In this document: piece after piece, positions 8,857 to 16,926 of the stretch
Position numbering within the stretch: position 1 is the first letter of the stretch
Layout: every line of letters begins with the position of its first letter
Assembly: GCA_049510055.1 (NCBI GenBank)
Contig: JBEKZI010000026.1
Span: 1 to 25,863, forward strand
From: JALHTV01 sp049510055
GTDB taxonomy: Bacteria > Planctomycetota > Phycisphaerae > SM23-33
Direction of reading: 5' to 3'
DNA length: 25,863 nt
The notes under the pieces: model-generated
Told to the model about the DNA's origin: nothing
Seen by the model: the letters and a program-made list of their open reading frames with translations, nothing else
The model's database searches: none
Translations under genes and position numbers: made by a program

Positions 8857-9603
8857 ATGAAGCCAAAAACGAATATCCTAACGGTGGCTATCGCAACGAT
8901 GGTCTTGGGATTGGCGTTCCCGGCGGCCGTGCTGGCCCAGTACGATGCGATGGACGGCCCCATCGTCAAGGATGCTCAGGCGGCGATCAGCAAAGGAGAC
9001 GTCGCGATCGTCCTCAAATGGGTTCCCAAGGCAAACGAGGACGAGGTCCGCAAGGCATTCACCAAGACGATGGCGGTCCGCAACAAAGGTCCCGACGCTC
9101 GGGACCTGGCCGACAACTATTTCTTCGAGACGGTCGTGCGGTTGTACTGCCAGGCTACGAATCAACTCTACACCGGGCTGAGGCCCGCCGGCCAAGGCAT
9201 GCCCCCGGAGATGACCGACGCCGACAAGGCCCTGGCCGCGGGCAGAGTGGACGACCTGGCCAAGAAAATCTCCTCGGCGGTGGAGACAGCCCTCCGCCAG
9301 CGATTCACCACCGCCGTCGAGGCCCAAAAGCAAAAGGACAACTCTATTGAGGCCGGGCGGCTGTACGCCAGCGCCTACGTGCAACTCGTGGACTTCATCG
9401 GGAGCATCTATCAAGTCATCGCGGGATTGCCGCCGCCGATGCCTTCTCCGCGCGTGCAACCTACCGCTCCCGTTATCGCACAACCTGTTACCCCCCCGCC
9501 GGGGACGGTCCTGCCGGCGCCGCAATCAAATACCCCTACCATTCAGCAACGCTGGAACAATGGTACCTACCAGTACTACTATGTTTATGGTCCCATATAT
9601 TAA
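8857..9603 (+). CDS. Secreted DUF6448-like protein with Tyr-rich tail
   Basis: 248-residue exported protein of unknown function. Residues 1-27 are a signal peptide (hydrophobic core ILTVAIATMVLGLAF, cleavage after VLA). The body has the hallmarks I associate with DUF6448: DGPIVKDAQAAISKGDV, KTMAVRNKGPDARDLADNY, FFETVVRLY, YTGLRPAG and a final EAGRLYASAYVQLVDFI block. Family members usually start HCDxxDGP and have a histidine in the HRAGEG stretch. Here these are YDAMDGP and CQATNQL, so the conserved histidines appear lost. After residue 190 a Pro-rich linker leads to a C-terminus with several tyrosines (GTYQYYYVYGPIY). The ribosome site AGGAG is eight bases before the ATG. It seems to be a single gene between the isomerase and rsmE; nothing near it hints at a pathway. 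Confidence 0.75.
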   Translation: MKPKTNILTVAIATMVLGLAFPAAVLAQYDAMDGPIVKDAQAAISKGDVAIVLKWVPKANEDEVRKAFTKTMAVRNKGPDARDLADNYFFETVVRLYCQATNQLYTGLRPAGQGMPPEMTDADKALAAGRVDDLAKKISSAVETALRQRFTTAVEAQKQKDNSIEAGRLYASAYVQLVDFIGSIYQVIAGLPPPMPSPRVQPTAPVIAQPVTPPPGTVLPAPQSNTPTIQQRWNNGTYQYYYVYGPIY

Positions 9604-9719
9604 TTGAGAGGGCGCCAGGAAACCTCAGCCCCCTCGCGCCAGAGGGCCACGATATCGGCCGCCCTCGAAGGGGATAGGCAGCGTCGCTTTCGGAATGAAA
9701 AAAGACAAGGCGATCGGCC

Positions 9720-10466
9720 GTGAGCGATCTTCACAGGTTTTACGCAGCTGACTTGAAGGCAGCGGAAGTGCACCTGGCCGGTCAGGAGGCGCATCACGCC
9801 GCCGGCGTGCTGCGGTTGTCGGCCGGCAGCCGGGTGGAACTCTTCGACGGCCGGGGTGGCTGCGCCGAAGGGCACATCGTGCGGGTCCACCGCGGCGAGG
9901 TGGCGGTGGTCCTCGATCATCGGAACGCCCTATCCTGCCGTCCCCAGCCGGCGGTTCACCTGGCCTTTTCGACGCCCAAGGGCAATCGCCTGGATTGGTT
10001 GCTGGAAAAGGCCACCGAGCTGGGCGCCGCGTCGCTCCAGCCGGTGATCTTTCAGCGAACCGTCGCCGGCGGCCGGGAGCCCAGCGAGGCCAAGGCGCGG
10101 CGGTGGCTGGGGCAATGCATCGCGGCCGCCAAGCAGTCCGGGCTGAACTTCCTGCCCGAGCTTCGCCCGCCGCTGCGGTTGGCGGACCTCCTGGCCGCTT
10201 CGGCGGGGGCGCTGGGGCTGGCAGGCGATTCATCCGGTGATGCTCGCCCGCTGCCGGAGGCCCTGTCGGCCCTGGGGAACCGGCAGGACGTCCTGCTGCT
10301 GGTCGGCCCGGAGGGCGGGCTGACGGAGGAGGAACGGGCGGCCGTTGGAGCCTGTGGTTTTACGTTCGTGCGGCTGGGCCAGACGGTGTTGCGGATCGAG
10401 ACGGCCGCCATCGCCCTGCTGGCGACGACCATCGCCTGCCGCCCGCCGAGCCGCCCCAACGCTTGA
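9720..10466 (+). CDS. rsmE: 16S rRNA (uracil-1498-N3)-methyltransferase RsmE
   Basis: SPOUT-class methyltransferase that methylates N3 of U1498 in 16S rRNA using S-adenosylmethionine. It is 248 residues, the normal size. The N-terminal PUA-like part starts DLHRFYAADL with HHAAGVLRLSAG. The SPOUT domain contains FSTPKGNRLDWLLEKATELG, a conserved CIAAAKQSG, the knot loop LLVGPEGGLTEEE and the terminal LGQTVLRIETAAI, all typical RsmE signatures. The start is GTG at 9720 (sequence MSDLHRF), with only a weak AAGG upstream. The family is often next to prmA or dnaJ, but here the neighbours are unrelated secreted proteins. Its regulation is not visible. Confidence 0.92.
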   Translation: MSDLHRFYAADLKAAEVHLAGQEAHHAAGVLRLSAGSRVELFDGRGGCAEGHIVRVHRGEVAVVLDHRNALSCRPQPAVHLAFSTPKGNRLDWLLEKATELGAASLQPVIFQRTVAGGREPSEAKARRWLGQCIAAAKQSGLNFLPELRPPLRLADLLAASAGALGLAGDSSGDARPLPEALSALGNRQDVLLLVGPEGGLTEEERAAVGACGFTFVRLGQTVLRIETAAIALLATTIACRPPSRPNA

Positions 10467-10477
10467 GACATCTTTGC

Positions 10478-10507
10478 TGGACCCCTCCTGGGGGCACGGC
10501 GTACAAT
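10478..10507 (+). promoter_or_regulatory. Possible promoter of the pseudopilin gene
   Basis: A TACAAT box (10502-10507) lies 18 bases after a TGGACC (10478-10483), about 70 bases before the pseudopilin ATG. The -10 is good and the -35 weak. Confidence 0.35.
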
Positions 10508-10580
10508 ACCTCTGGCGGGGCGGCAACGAGGTCTTGGTACCGAAGGTATACCGCTTTTCAGCATCGGCAAGGAGACGGCT

Positions 10581-11375
10581 ATGAAGGCACGGCGCGCGTT
10601 CACGCTGGTGGAGTTGCTGGTGGTGATGAGCATCATCGCTCTGTTGATAAGTATCATATCCCCTTCCTTGATGACGGCTAAGCAGATCGCCCGTATAAGC
10701 TCCTGCAGCAGTAACATCGCCGGCACGATGCGAAACGTCGTGATGTACACCAATTCCAACAGCGGCATGCTGCCGGCCTACCGGTTTGACTATGACCCGA
10801 CCACCGGCAAGCCGTCCGGAAAAGATTCCAACGGCAAGCTCTTCGCCCCCCCGGACCCTTCCAGCACGACCATCGCCTTCGGCACCGGGGGCAAGCCCAA
10901 TGAATACACCGAGACCGGCCTGTTGAACGATCCGCGCAACCTGGGGCTCGTCTACAAGGAAAATTACGTCAACGATTACCACATCCTTTACTGCCCCACC
11001 CAGCCCAACACGCAAAATACGGCGGAGTACTACCCCCGCCCCTGGGGCAGCGGCGCCAATAACGTCATGGTGGGGTACATGTACAATCCGAACGTGGACG
11101 CCAACGCCTCGCCCGTGCAGTACACGTTCTCGCCGAAAGTGGAACTCTTTCCCGTCGACCGCCCCGTCGTATGCGATCTGGTCTACGGCGGCAATTTTGT
11201 CAGCCACGTCGTGGGCTCGGAGATGCGGTGGAACGTAGGGCACATCAACGGCAACGTGGCGACCGTGGGATATCGAGCCGCCCAGGCATTTATGAGCGAC
11301 CCCAACAACAAGGATTTCTCAGGAAACTGGAGCACGTTGAACAGCCAGGCCTACGGACTGATCCTCATGAAGTAA
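10581..11375 (+). CDS. Type II secretion/type IV pilin-like pseudopilin
   Basis: 264-residue protein with a prepilin cleavage/methylation N-terminus: MKARRA then FTLVELLVVMSIIALL. Phe is mature residue 1 and Glu5 is the conserved assembly residue; a hydrophobic helix runs to about residue 30. The residue before the cut is Ala, common in planctomycetes, rather than Gly. The rest is an extracellular domain with YNPN/YTF-type aromatic patches and a near-C-terminal GHINGNVATVGYR. That stretch resembles the H-X9-DG-type tail of planctomycete DUF1559-like pseudopilins but lacks the DG. Such proteins are processed by PilD peptidase, but no secretion-system genes are adjacent, so its partner machinery is unknown. 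AAGGAG is seven bases before the ATG. Confidence 0.85.
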   Translation: MKARRAFTLVELLVVMSIIALLISIISPSLMTAKQIARISSCSSNIAGTMRNVVMYTNSNSGMLPAYRFDYDPTTGKPSGKDSNGKLFAPPDPSSTTIAFGTGGKPNEYTETGLLNDPRNLGLVYKENYVNDYHILYCPTQPNTQNTAEYYPRPWGSGANNVMVGYMYNPNVDANASPVQYTFSPKVELFPVDRPVVCDLVYGGNFVSHVVGSEMRWNVGHINGNVATVGYRAAQAFMSDPNNKDFSGNWSTLNSQAYGLILMK

Positions 11376-11466
11376 CCGTAGGCAGAATAAAAAGCGGCAT
11401 GAGATAGCCTCCCGCCGCCTGCCGGCTCCCGGATGGATGGGCCTGGCAAGTTGCCTCTGTAGGCCC

Positions 11467-11495
11467 TTGCATGAGCCCCGGCGGGGTTGGATAAT
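11467..11495 (+). promoter_or_regulatory. Promoter of the TPR lipoprotein gene
   Basis: TTGCAT (11467-11472), 17 bases, GATAAT (11490-11495), a good sigma-70-like match 45 bases before the start codon. The 3' part of the spacer is G-rich. Confidence 0.6.
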
Positions 11496-11539
11496 GTACC
11501 GCCGATAGGTCGAAACCAGAGTTAGAAGGAGCTTTCTCT

Positions 11540-12529
11540 ATGAAGATCACCTCTCCCCTCGCATGGACGATCCTGGCCGTGGCGTGCTTCCTGGCGGCTG
11601 GATGCGACACGCCACCGGCGGCCCCCAAGGCCAACACTCCCGACCATGTCAACGCCCTGACCGTCAGGCCGAACGACGACGAAGAGGTCCGCGGCGCCAT
11701 GGCCCTGGAGACCGCCCGGGTGGCTTACCAGAATCGCCTGGAAGTGCTCCGCAGCTACTACGAGCGCGTCGGCGACGCCGACAAGTACCAGGCCGCCGGC
11801 AGGGAACTCAAGACCCTCAGGCAGGCTCAGGTGTTCCGCTACCAGGACCTGCCGGAGATCCTGCCGCCGGAGCGAGAGAGCCTGGAGAACGCCGACGAGC
11901 GGCTGCTGGTCGAGTACGTCATCCAGGCCCGCAATGCCTACCTGGCGGCGGTGGACCGTCTCTTGACCACTTACGACAAGGAAGGCAACACGTACCGGCT
12001 TGAGTTCGTCCGATCAATCAAGAAGCGATTCGACCCGATCCGGACTTACCTGTACTTCCCCACGGCGGAGATCCCCGGGTCGAACCTGCGGCCGACGGAG
12101 GTCATCCGCGAAGCGGACGAAATGTACGCCAGGGCACTCAAGCTGTTCTGGGACGGCAAGGGCCTTCTGCACACCTTCGTGACCACCGATTACCAGAAAG
12201 AGCGCCAGGCCCTGCTGCTGTTCATGGACCTGATCCAGAAATACCCCACCAGTAACAAGATCGCCTTGTCGGCTTATTACATCGGCGACATCTACAAGGA
12301 ATACTTCAACGAGGACACCCGCGCGGTGACGTGGTACGAGCGGGCCTGGCAGTGGGATCCCCGCATCACCGAGCCGGCCCGTTTCCAGGCGGGCACGGTG
12401 TACGACCTACGGCTGCATAATCCCGAAAAGGCCGTCGAGTGCTACAACGGTGCGATCAAGTATGAGCAGTTCAATCAGTCCAACGTCTCCTATGCCCGCC
12501 GAAGGATCAAGGAGCTGACCGGGCAATAG
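11540..12529 (+). CDS. TPR-type lipoprotein
   Basis: 329-residue lipoprotein of unknown specific role. The signal peptide ends in lipobox LAAGC with Cys22 as the lipidated residue; Asp at +2 would favour inner-membrane retention under the E. coli rule, which may not hold here. The mature part is helical: an ALETARVAYQNRLEVLRSYY segment, then tetratricopeptide-like helices from about residue 215 (LFMDLIQKYPTSNKIALSAYY, YIGDIYKEYF, AVTWYERAWQWDP, AVECYNGAIKYE). TPR lipoproteins usually scaffold envelope complexes; here nothing adjacent shows the partner. AGAAGGAG at 11523-11530 precedes the ATG by nine bases. It has its own promoter and a strong terminator, so it is likely monocistronic. Confidence 0.8.
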   Translation: MKITSPLAWTILAVACFLAAGCDTPPAAPKANTPDHVNALTVRPNDDEEVRGAMALETARVAYQNRLEVLRSYYERVGDADKYQAAGRELKTLRQAQVFRYQDLPEILPPERESLENADERLLVEYVIQARNAYLAAVDRLLTTYDKEGNTYRLEFVRSIKKRFDPIRTYLYFPTAEIPGSNLRPTEVIREADEMYARALKLFWDGKGLLHTFVTTDYQKERQALLLFMDLIQKYPTSNKIALSAYYIGDIYKEYFNEDTRAVTWYERAWQWDPRITEPARFQAGTVYDLRLHNPEKAVECYNGAIKYEQFNQSNVSYARRRIKELTGQ

Positions 12530-12557
12530 CGGCCCTTGCGTTCGCAGGACGACTGAC

Positions 12558-12593
12558 CGCGGCGGATCTTCTGTGAGGTCCGCCGCGTTTTTT
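12558..12593 (+). terminator. Rho-independent terminator after the TPR lipoprotein gene
   Basis: A nine-base-pair stem CGCGGCGGA/TCCGCCGCG (12558-12566 with 12579-12587), extendable by two pairs to an eight-base loop, is followed directly by six T residues (12588-12593). It lies 28 bases after the stop codon. Confidence 0.92.
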
Positions 12594-12673
12594 CTCATCG
12601 TGACGGGAGCATCTGCGGATATAGTGGCAGTCACACCGCAAGCCGCAGGCCAGCAGACCCGAGGAACCCATCC

Positions 12674-14218
12674 ATGCCACCCAGGCACCGTGGAGTATCC
12701 ATAGCGACGGTGATCGGCCTGGCCGTGTGCCTGGTCGGGACGGCCTTGGCGGATTTCGACAATCCCAAGGCCAAGATCCCCCCCCTGGCCAAGCCCACCC
12801 GCCGCAGCGGTGGCGAGGGGTTCGCCCCCCTGCCCCTGCCGGCTACGCCGCTGCGACGGACGGAACTAAAGCGACAACCCGCCCCGCCGGCCCTGGTGGG
12901 CATGATCAACTTCTCGGCCTCGCAATTCAAAATCGTGGACGGCCAGAGACAGGAGGTCGGCGGTTTTCCCACCACGCAGATCGACATCGAGCGGCTCATG
13001 AGCTACGCCAACAGCCAGCTCAAGATTAACTACCGCTACATGGGCATGTCGCTGGACGGCTTCTCGTGGGACCCCACCGAGCTGCCGCTGCTGTACCTGA
13101 CGGGCTGGACGGCACTGCCGCCGCTGAGCGACGAGCTGGTGGCCAAGCTCCGCCAGTACCTCATCGACGGCGGCACGCTGGTCATCCACGCCCAGTGCGG
13201 CCGGGAGGAATTCGTCGCCTCCGCCCGGCGCGAAATCGCCCGCATCCTGCCCAACCATCCCCTGGCGGCCGTGGACACCGATTCCCCGCTGTTCCACGCC
13301 GTCGTGGACATCAAGGAGATGCGCGTCCGCAAGGATCACGAGGACTTCAAGACCATCCCGCCCTACCTGGAGGCCGTGTACCTGGGCTGCCGGCCGGCGA
13401 TCATCTTCTCGCCCATCGACCTCAACTGCGGCTGGGACGTGGTCAACCACCCCATCGACGGCGGCATCCTCTACCACCAGGACGACGCCCTGAAGCTGGG
13501 GCTGAACATCATCGCCGTCACGCTGGCCGACCTTCAATACGCCCGAAGCTGGGGCACCGAAAAAATCTACCACCAGCAGGACGACCGGACGCGCGACCAG
13601 CTCGTCATTGGCCAGATTATCCACAACGGCGACTGGGATCCCACGCCCCACGCCCTACCCAACCTGATGAAGTACGTCCGCCAAAACACCACGCTGAACG
13701 TCCAATTCAAGCGCCAGCCCGTGGACCTTTCCGACGCCGAGGCCTTTGAGCATCCGGTGCTCTACATGACCGGTCTGCGGGACTTCACCTTCTCGGAGGC
13801 GCAGGTGCAGCGGCTGCGGAATTACCTCACCGGCGGGGGCGTGCTCATCGCCGATGCCGCAGCCGGCAACAAGGCCTTCGACGTAGCCTTCCGCCGAGAG
13901 ATCCATCGCGTGCTGAGCGATCAGGAGCTCAAGCCCCTGCCGCTGGACAGCCCCCTGTACCAAATGCCCTACGCCATCAAGGCCGTGGAATACACCCCGC
14001 TGGTCAACGCCCCCGGCGGCAGCGGTGGTGACAATGACAAAAGGTCCGCCCCGCTGCTGGAGGGCATCAGCCTGGGCGGGCAGCTCGCCGTCATCTACTC
14101 GCCGCTGGGCCTGTCCAACGGCTGGGAGCAACTGCCCTACGCCTTCAACCGCGGCTACGCCGACACCGACGCCCTCCGCCTGGGCGTCAACATCCTGTCC
14201 TATGCCCTGACCCACTAG
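12674..14218 (+). CDS. Secreted protein with two tandem DUF4159 domains
   Basis: 514 residues with a signal peptide (core IATVIGLAVCLVGTA, cleavage likely after ALA at residue 26). Two copies of a DUF4159-like domain follow a Pro-rich stretch: about 72-305 (VGMINFSASQF; LLYLTGW; LRQYLIDGGTLVIHAQCG; AIIFSPIDLNCGWD; ALKLGLNII) and about 310-514 (IGQIIHNGDWDPTPHALPNL; VLYMTG; LRNYLTGGGVLIADAAAG; AVIYSPLGLSNGWEQ; ALRLGVNILSYALTH). The matching blocks show an internal duplication; copy two looks like the standard domain and copy one more divergent. Function is unknown; the fold is thought to be ThuA/glutamine-amidotransferase-like. A possible TATAGT -10 sits at 12620-12625 without a convincing -35. 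Confidence 0.82.
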   Translation: MPPRHRGVSIATVIGLAVCLVGTALADFDNPKAKIPPLAKPTRRSGGEGFAPLPLPATPLRRTELKRQPAPPALVGMINFSASQFKIVDGQRQEVGGFPTTQIDIERLMSYANSQLKINYRYMGMSLDGFSWDPTELPLLYLTGWTALPPLSDELVAKLRQYLIDGGTLVIHAQCGREEFVASARREIARILPNHPLAAVDTDSPLFHAVVDIKEMRVRKDHEDFKTIPPYLEAVYLGCRPAIIFSPIDLNCGWDVVNHPIDGGILYHQDDALKLGLNIIAVTLADLQYARSWGTEKIYHQQDDRTRDQLVIGQIIHNGDWDPTPHALPNLMKYVRQNTTLNVQFKRQPVDLSDAEAFEHPVLYMTGLRDFTFSEAQVQRLRNYLTGGGVLIADAAAGNKAFDVAFRREIHRVLSDQELKPLPLDSPLYQMPYAIKAVEYTPLVNAPGGSGGDNDKRSAPLLEGISLGGQLAVIYSPLGLSNGWEQLPYAFNRGYADTDALRLGVNILSYALTH

Positions 14219-14236
14219 CCGTTCCCAGCGGCCGCG

Positions 14237-14265
14237 TTGACAACGACGCATCCGCCTACTACCGT
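14237..14265 (+). promoter_or_regulatory. Possible promoter of the GT-C-like gene
   Basis: A consensus TTGACA (14237-14242) is followed after 17 bases by TACCGT (14260-14265), which keeps only the first two and last bases of a -10. It lies about 150 bases before the preferred start at 14413. The rest of this 194-base gap shows no terminator. Confidence 0.3.
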
Positions 14266-14412
14266 TGATGTCCGATCTGGGGACTTTGCGGATCGTCCCG
14301 GCCACGTGCAGAACACTTGCAAGACAAAGAACTCCCTTGGGTGGGGCAGCACGAAGGCCCAGCCGCGACGCCTGATAAAGTTCGACTGAATCGTTCGGAA
14401 AAGAGGCACCCT

Positions 14413-15993
14413 ATGGGGCCATCCGCCGGGCAGACGGCTCGCGATAAGATGCCGCTGATCCTTACGGCAATGGTGCTGGCCATTGTCGTGGCTTTTCTCT
14501 GCTCTTCGACGGCGACCGTATTGCATCTGTTTCCTGATGACGCGTTCTTTTATATCAAGACGGCTAATAATTTCGCCCGGGGCCTGGGTCCGACCTTCGA
14601 CGGCGTCAACAGGACCAACGGGTTTCATCCGTTGTACTTCCTCCTCTTGGCGGGAATCGCGACGGTCGTCCCCTTGACGGGCCGGGAGGGGTTGGTCGTT
14701 CCGCTCGTTCTGGATAACCTGCTATCGCTCATCGGCCTGATCTGCCTGAACCGCCTCCTGCGGCGGCACGGCGTGTCGTTTCTGAGCCGGCTGATGGTAT
14801 CGCTACTGGTGCTGTTCTTTACGGGCTTCAACGACATCGGCGTCGAGTCGCACCTCGTATTAGCGCTGCTGGGAGCCTACCTGTTGGTGCTGGACCGCCC
14901 GGTGCATTCGGCCATGTCCATCGTCGCGCTGGCGGTGCTGGGCATCCTGCTGTGTATGTCGCGGTTGGAGATGCACATCTTCGTCCTCCTCGCCGTGATC
15001 GTGTGCGTTACCTTGCCGGCATGCCAGCGGAAAACATGGGGGGCTGCGGCCGGCGCCACAGCGGGGGGAATCGCACCTCCGCTGATGGCCCTGGCGGCCT
15101 ATGCGGCGTTGAATCTCGTGTGGTTCGGCCATCCCACCAGCGTTTCGAGTTGGCTGAAGGTCGGCTTCCCCGGGACCTTTAACCCCGAGACGAACTGGCT
15201 CCCCCACGCGTCGATAGGTTTCAAGGGCAGGTTCTTATTCTTCGGGGCGGTGTCGCTGATCACCGTACCGGTGTGCTTGAAGAGAATTCTGGCCCATGGA
15301 AGCGACGTATCTCGTGTCCGCTTGTCGCTGATATTCCTTGCCTTAAGCCTGTACTCGCTGGCCTATGCGATATCGATGCTGTTGCTGTCTCGGGGCGCCG
15401 TAGCGGGGTGGTACTGCAGCATACCGCTGACAGCCGCGTTTGCCGCCTGCGCGATCGCTTGGGACGGTTGGGCATGCCCTCGGCTCAAGCAAAGGATATC
15501 GCCCCGCGTGGAGCAAGCGGCCAACATCCTGCTGGTCCTGCTCATCCTCATCACGGGTACGGTGTTCCTGGCCCGAAAGTTTACCGTCTTCACCGACGAA
15601 AACAGGGTTAACCTGGCCTTATGGATGAAGCAGCATCTGCCAGCCAACGCCCGTATCTTCATGGTCGATGTATCCGGCCTCACCGGTTACTTCAGCGAAC
15701 GCAGTGTCATCGACGGCGACGGCCTCATTAACAGTTTCGAGTATCGGGACTACCTTTGCAGCGGCCGGCTCAAGCAGTACCTGCTGGACAAGCATGTGAA
15801 CTACCTCGCCGCCAATCGATACAACGGCGCCGATGAGCTAGTCATCCGAGTGGTTTTGTGGATTCGACGCCCCCAGCGATGGGTCTTTGAGCATCACCCG
15901 AAAATGCTGGCTCGCTTCGGAACCTATGCCGTTTTTCAGCTCACACCCAAGGACATAGAGAATTCTTACATGGCCGGCCCGGTCTTGCCGTGA
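14413..15993 (+). CDS. Polytopic membrane protein, GT-C-type glycosyltransferase-like
   Basis: About 526 residues with roughly nine or ten membrane-spanning segments, then a soluble C-terminal part. After the first segment comes FPDDAFFYIKTANNFARG and NRTNGFHPLYFLLL. The acidic DD in the first periplasmic loop and this context are typical of GT-C enzymes, which use polyprenyl-phosphate sugars to glycosylate lipids, glycans or proteins. The C-terminal part (ANARIFMVDVSGLTGYFSER; VIDGDGLINSFEYRDYL) resembles that of predicted mannosyl/arabinosyl transferases. I chose ATG 14413, with AAAGAGG seven bases upstream. A TTG at 14317 would add 32 residues unlike a membrane protein N-terminus. It precedes a GT2 gene on the same strand, so the pair may act in the same surface-glycan pathway. 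Donor and acceptor are unknown. Confidence 0.7.
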   Translation: MGPSAGQTARDKMPLILTAMVLAIVVAFLCSSTATVLHLFPDDAFFYIKTANNFARGLGPTFDGVNRTNGFHPLYFLLLAGIATVVPLTGREGLVVPLVLDNLLSLIGLICLNRLLRRHGVSFLSRLMVSLLVLFFTGFNDIGVESHLVLALLGAYLLVLDRPVHSAMSIVALAVLGILLCMSRLEMHIFVLLAVIVCVTLPACQRKTWGAAAGATAGGIAPPLMALAAYAALNLVWFGHPTSVSSWLKVGFPGTFNPETNWLPHASIGFKGRFLFFGAVSLITVPVCLKRILAHGSDVSRVRLSLIFLALSLYSLAYAISMLLLSRGAVAGWYCSIPLTAAFAACAIAWDGWACPRLKQRISPRVEQAANILLVLLILITGTVFLARKFTVFTDENRVNLALWMKQHLPANARIFMVDVSGLTGYFSERSVIDGDGLINSFEYRDYLCSGRLKQYLLDKHVNYLAANRYNGADELVIRVVLWIRRPQRWVFEHHPKMLARFGTYAVFQLTPKDIENSYMAGPVLP

Positions 15994-16090
15994 GCCGACT
16001 TCAGCGGCCGAACGTCCCTTATAAATTCCAGACAAGGCAACTCCGGCACATCCTTGCCACCGAAGGGGTACACCGGTATCTTTCGCAGGC

Positions 16091-16903
16091 GTGAAAATCT
16101 CGGTCATCATGCCTTCCTACAATCACGCCGAGTTCATCGGCAAGGCGATCGATTCCGTCTTGTCTCAGACAGGGGATTTCGAGCTGGAACTGATCGTCAT
16201 GGACGGCAATTCCACCGACGCCACGCAGAGTATCCTCAAGCAATACGGGCAGGCGATCCGCTGGCGCAGCGAGCCGGACGAAGGCCAGGCTGACGCCTTC
16301 AACAAAGGTTTGGCCTTGGCCCGGGGCGACGTGATCGGCTGGCTCAACAGCGACGACCTTTACGAGCCGGAGGCGCTGGCGGCCGTCGCGGAAATCTTTG
16401 CCTCAGAACCTCAGACCCAATGGCTTTACGGCAAGGTTCGAATCGTCGATATCGCCGGCCGCGAAATCCGTCGCTGGATCACGGCCTACAAGAACTGGCG
16501 GATGCGCCGCTTTTCCTATCCCAAATTGCTGACGGAGAATTGGATCAGCCAGATGGGGGTGTTCTGGCGGCGGTCGGCGGGAGAACAGGTGGGCCCCTTC
16601 CGCACCGACCTGCACTGGTGCCTGGATTACGACTACTGGCTGCGCCTCGGCGCCCGCTGGCCGGGGCGGTTCGTAAACAAGTACCTCGCCGACTTCCGTT
16701 GGTACTCCGCAAGCAAGTCCGGCGCCGGCTACCTGCCCCAGTTCCGCGAAGAGTTAAAAGTGGCCACGCAAAGGGCCGAAGGCCGGCACCCCTTCCCGAT
16801 CTTCCTGCATTGTCTCAACGCCGCCAAGATCATCACCGTATATTGGATGCTGGGATTGCGGCGGCGACTGACGGCTCCCGCCGCAAAAGAAACCGCACGC
16901 TAG
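16091..16903 (+). CDS. Family 2 glycosyltransferase
   Basis: 270-residue GT-A fold glycosyltransferase, cytoplasmic, transferring a sugar from a nucleotide sugar. Motifs: KISVIMPSYNHAEFIGKAI with SVLSQTG, ELIVMDGNSTDAT, the DXD-like GWLNSDDLY (metal and donor binding), and an acceptor region WCLDYDYWLRLGARW. A short amphipathic C-terminus (IITVYWMLGLRRRL) may touch the membrane. The start GTG at 16091 is the only one that keeps the first beta strand; the ribosome site is weak. It lies 97 bases after the GT-C-like gene and converges on recO. Likely role: extracellular or cell-surface polysaccharide synthesis; the sugar is unknown. Confidence 0.88.
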   Translation: MKISVIMPSYNHAEFIGKAIDSVLSQTGDFELELIVMDGNSTDATQSILKQYGQAIRWRSEPDEGQADAFNKGLALARGDVIGWLNSDDLYEPEALAAVAEIFASEPQTQWLYGKVRIVDIAGREIRRWITAYKNWRMRRFSYPKLLTENWISQMGVFWRRSAGEQVGPFRTDLHWCLDYDYWLRLGARWPGRFVNKYLADFRWYSASKSGAGYLPQFREELKVATQRAEGRHPFPIFLHCLNAAKIITVYWMLGLRRRLTAPAAKETAR

Positions 16904-16926
16904 CGTCCCCTCCTTAGGCCGCTAGC
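16899..16926. repeat. Inverted repeat overlapping two convergent stop codons
   Basis: GCTAGCG (16899-16905) and CGCTAGC (16920-16926) form a seven-base-pair stem with a 14-base loop. The left arm contains the TAG stop of the GT2 gene and the right arm the TAG stop of recO. There is no T-run, so a role as a bidirectional terminator is only possible. Confidence 0.5.

Noticed and set aside
14317..14412. TTG start for the GT-C-like gene
   Set aside because: The added residues are hydrophilic and unlike a membrane-protein N-terminus; the ATG at 14413 has a better ribosome site.
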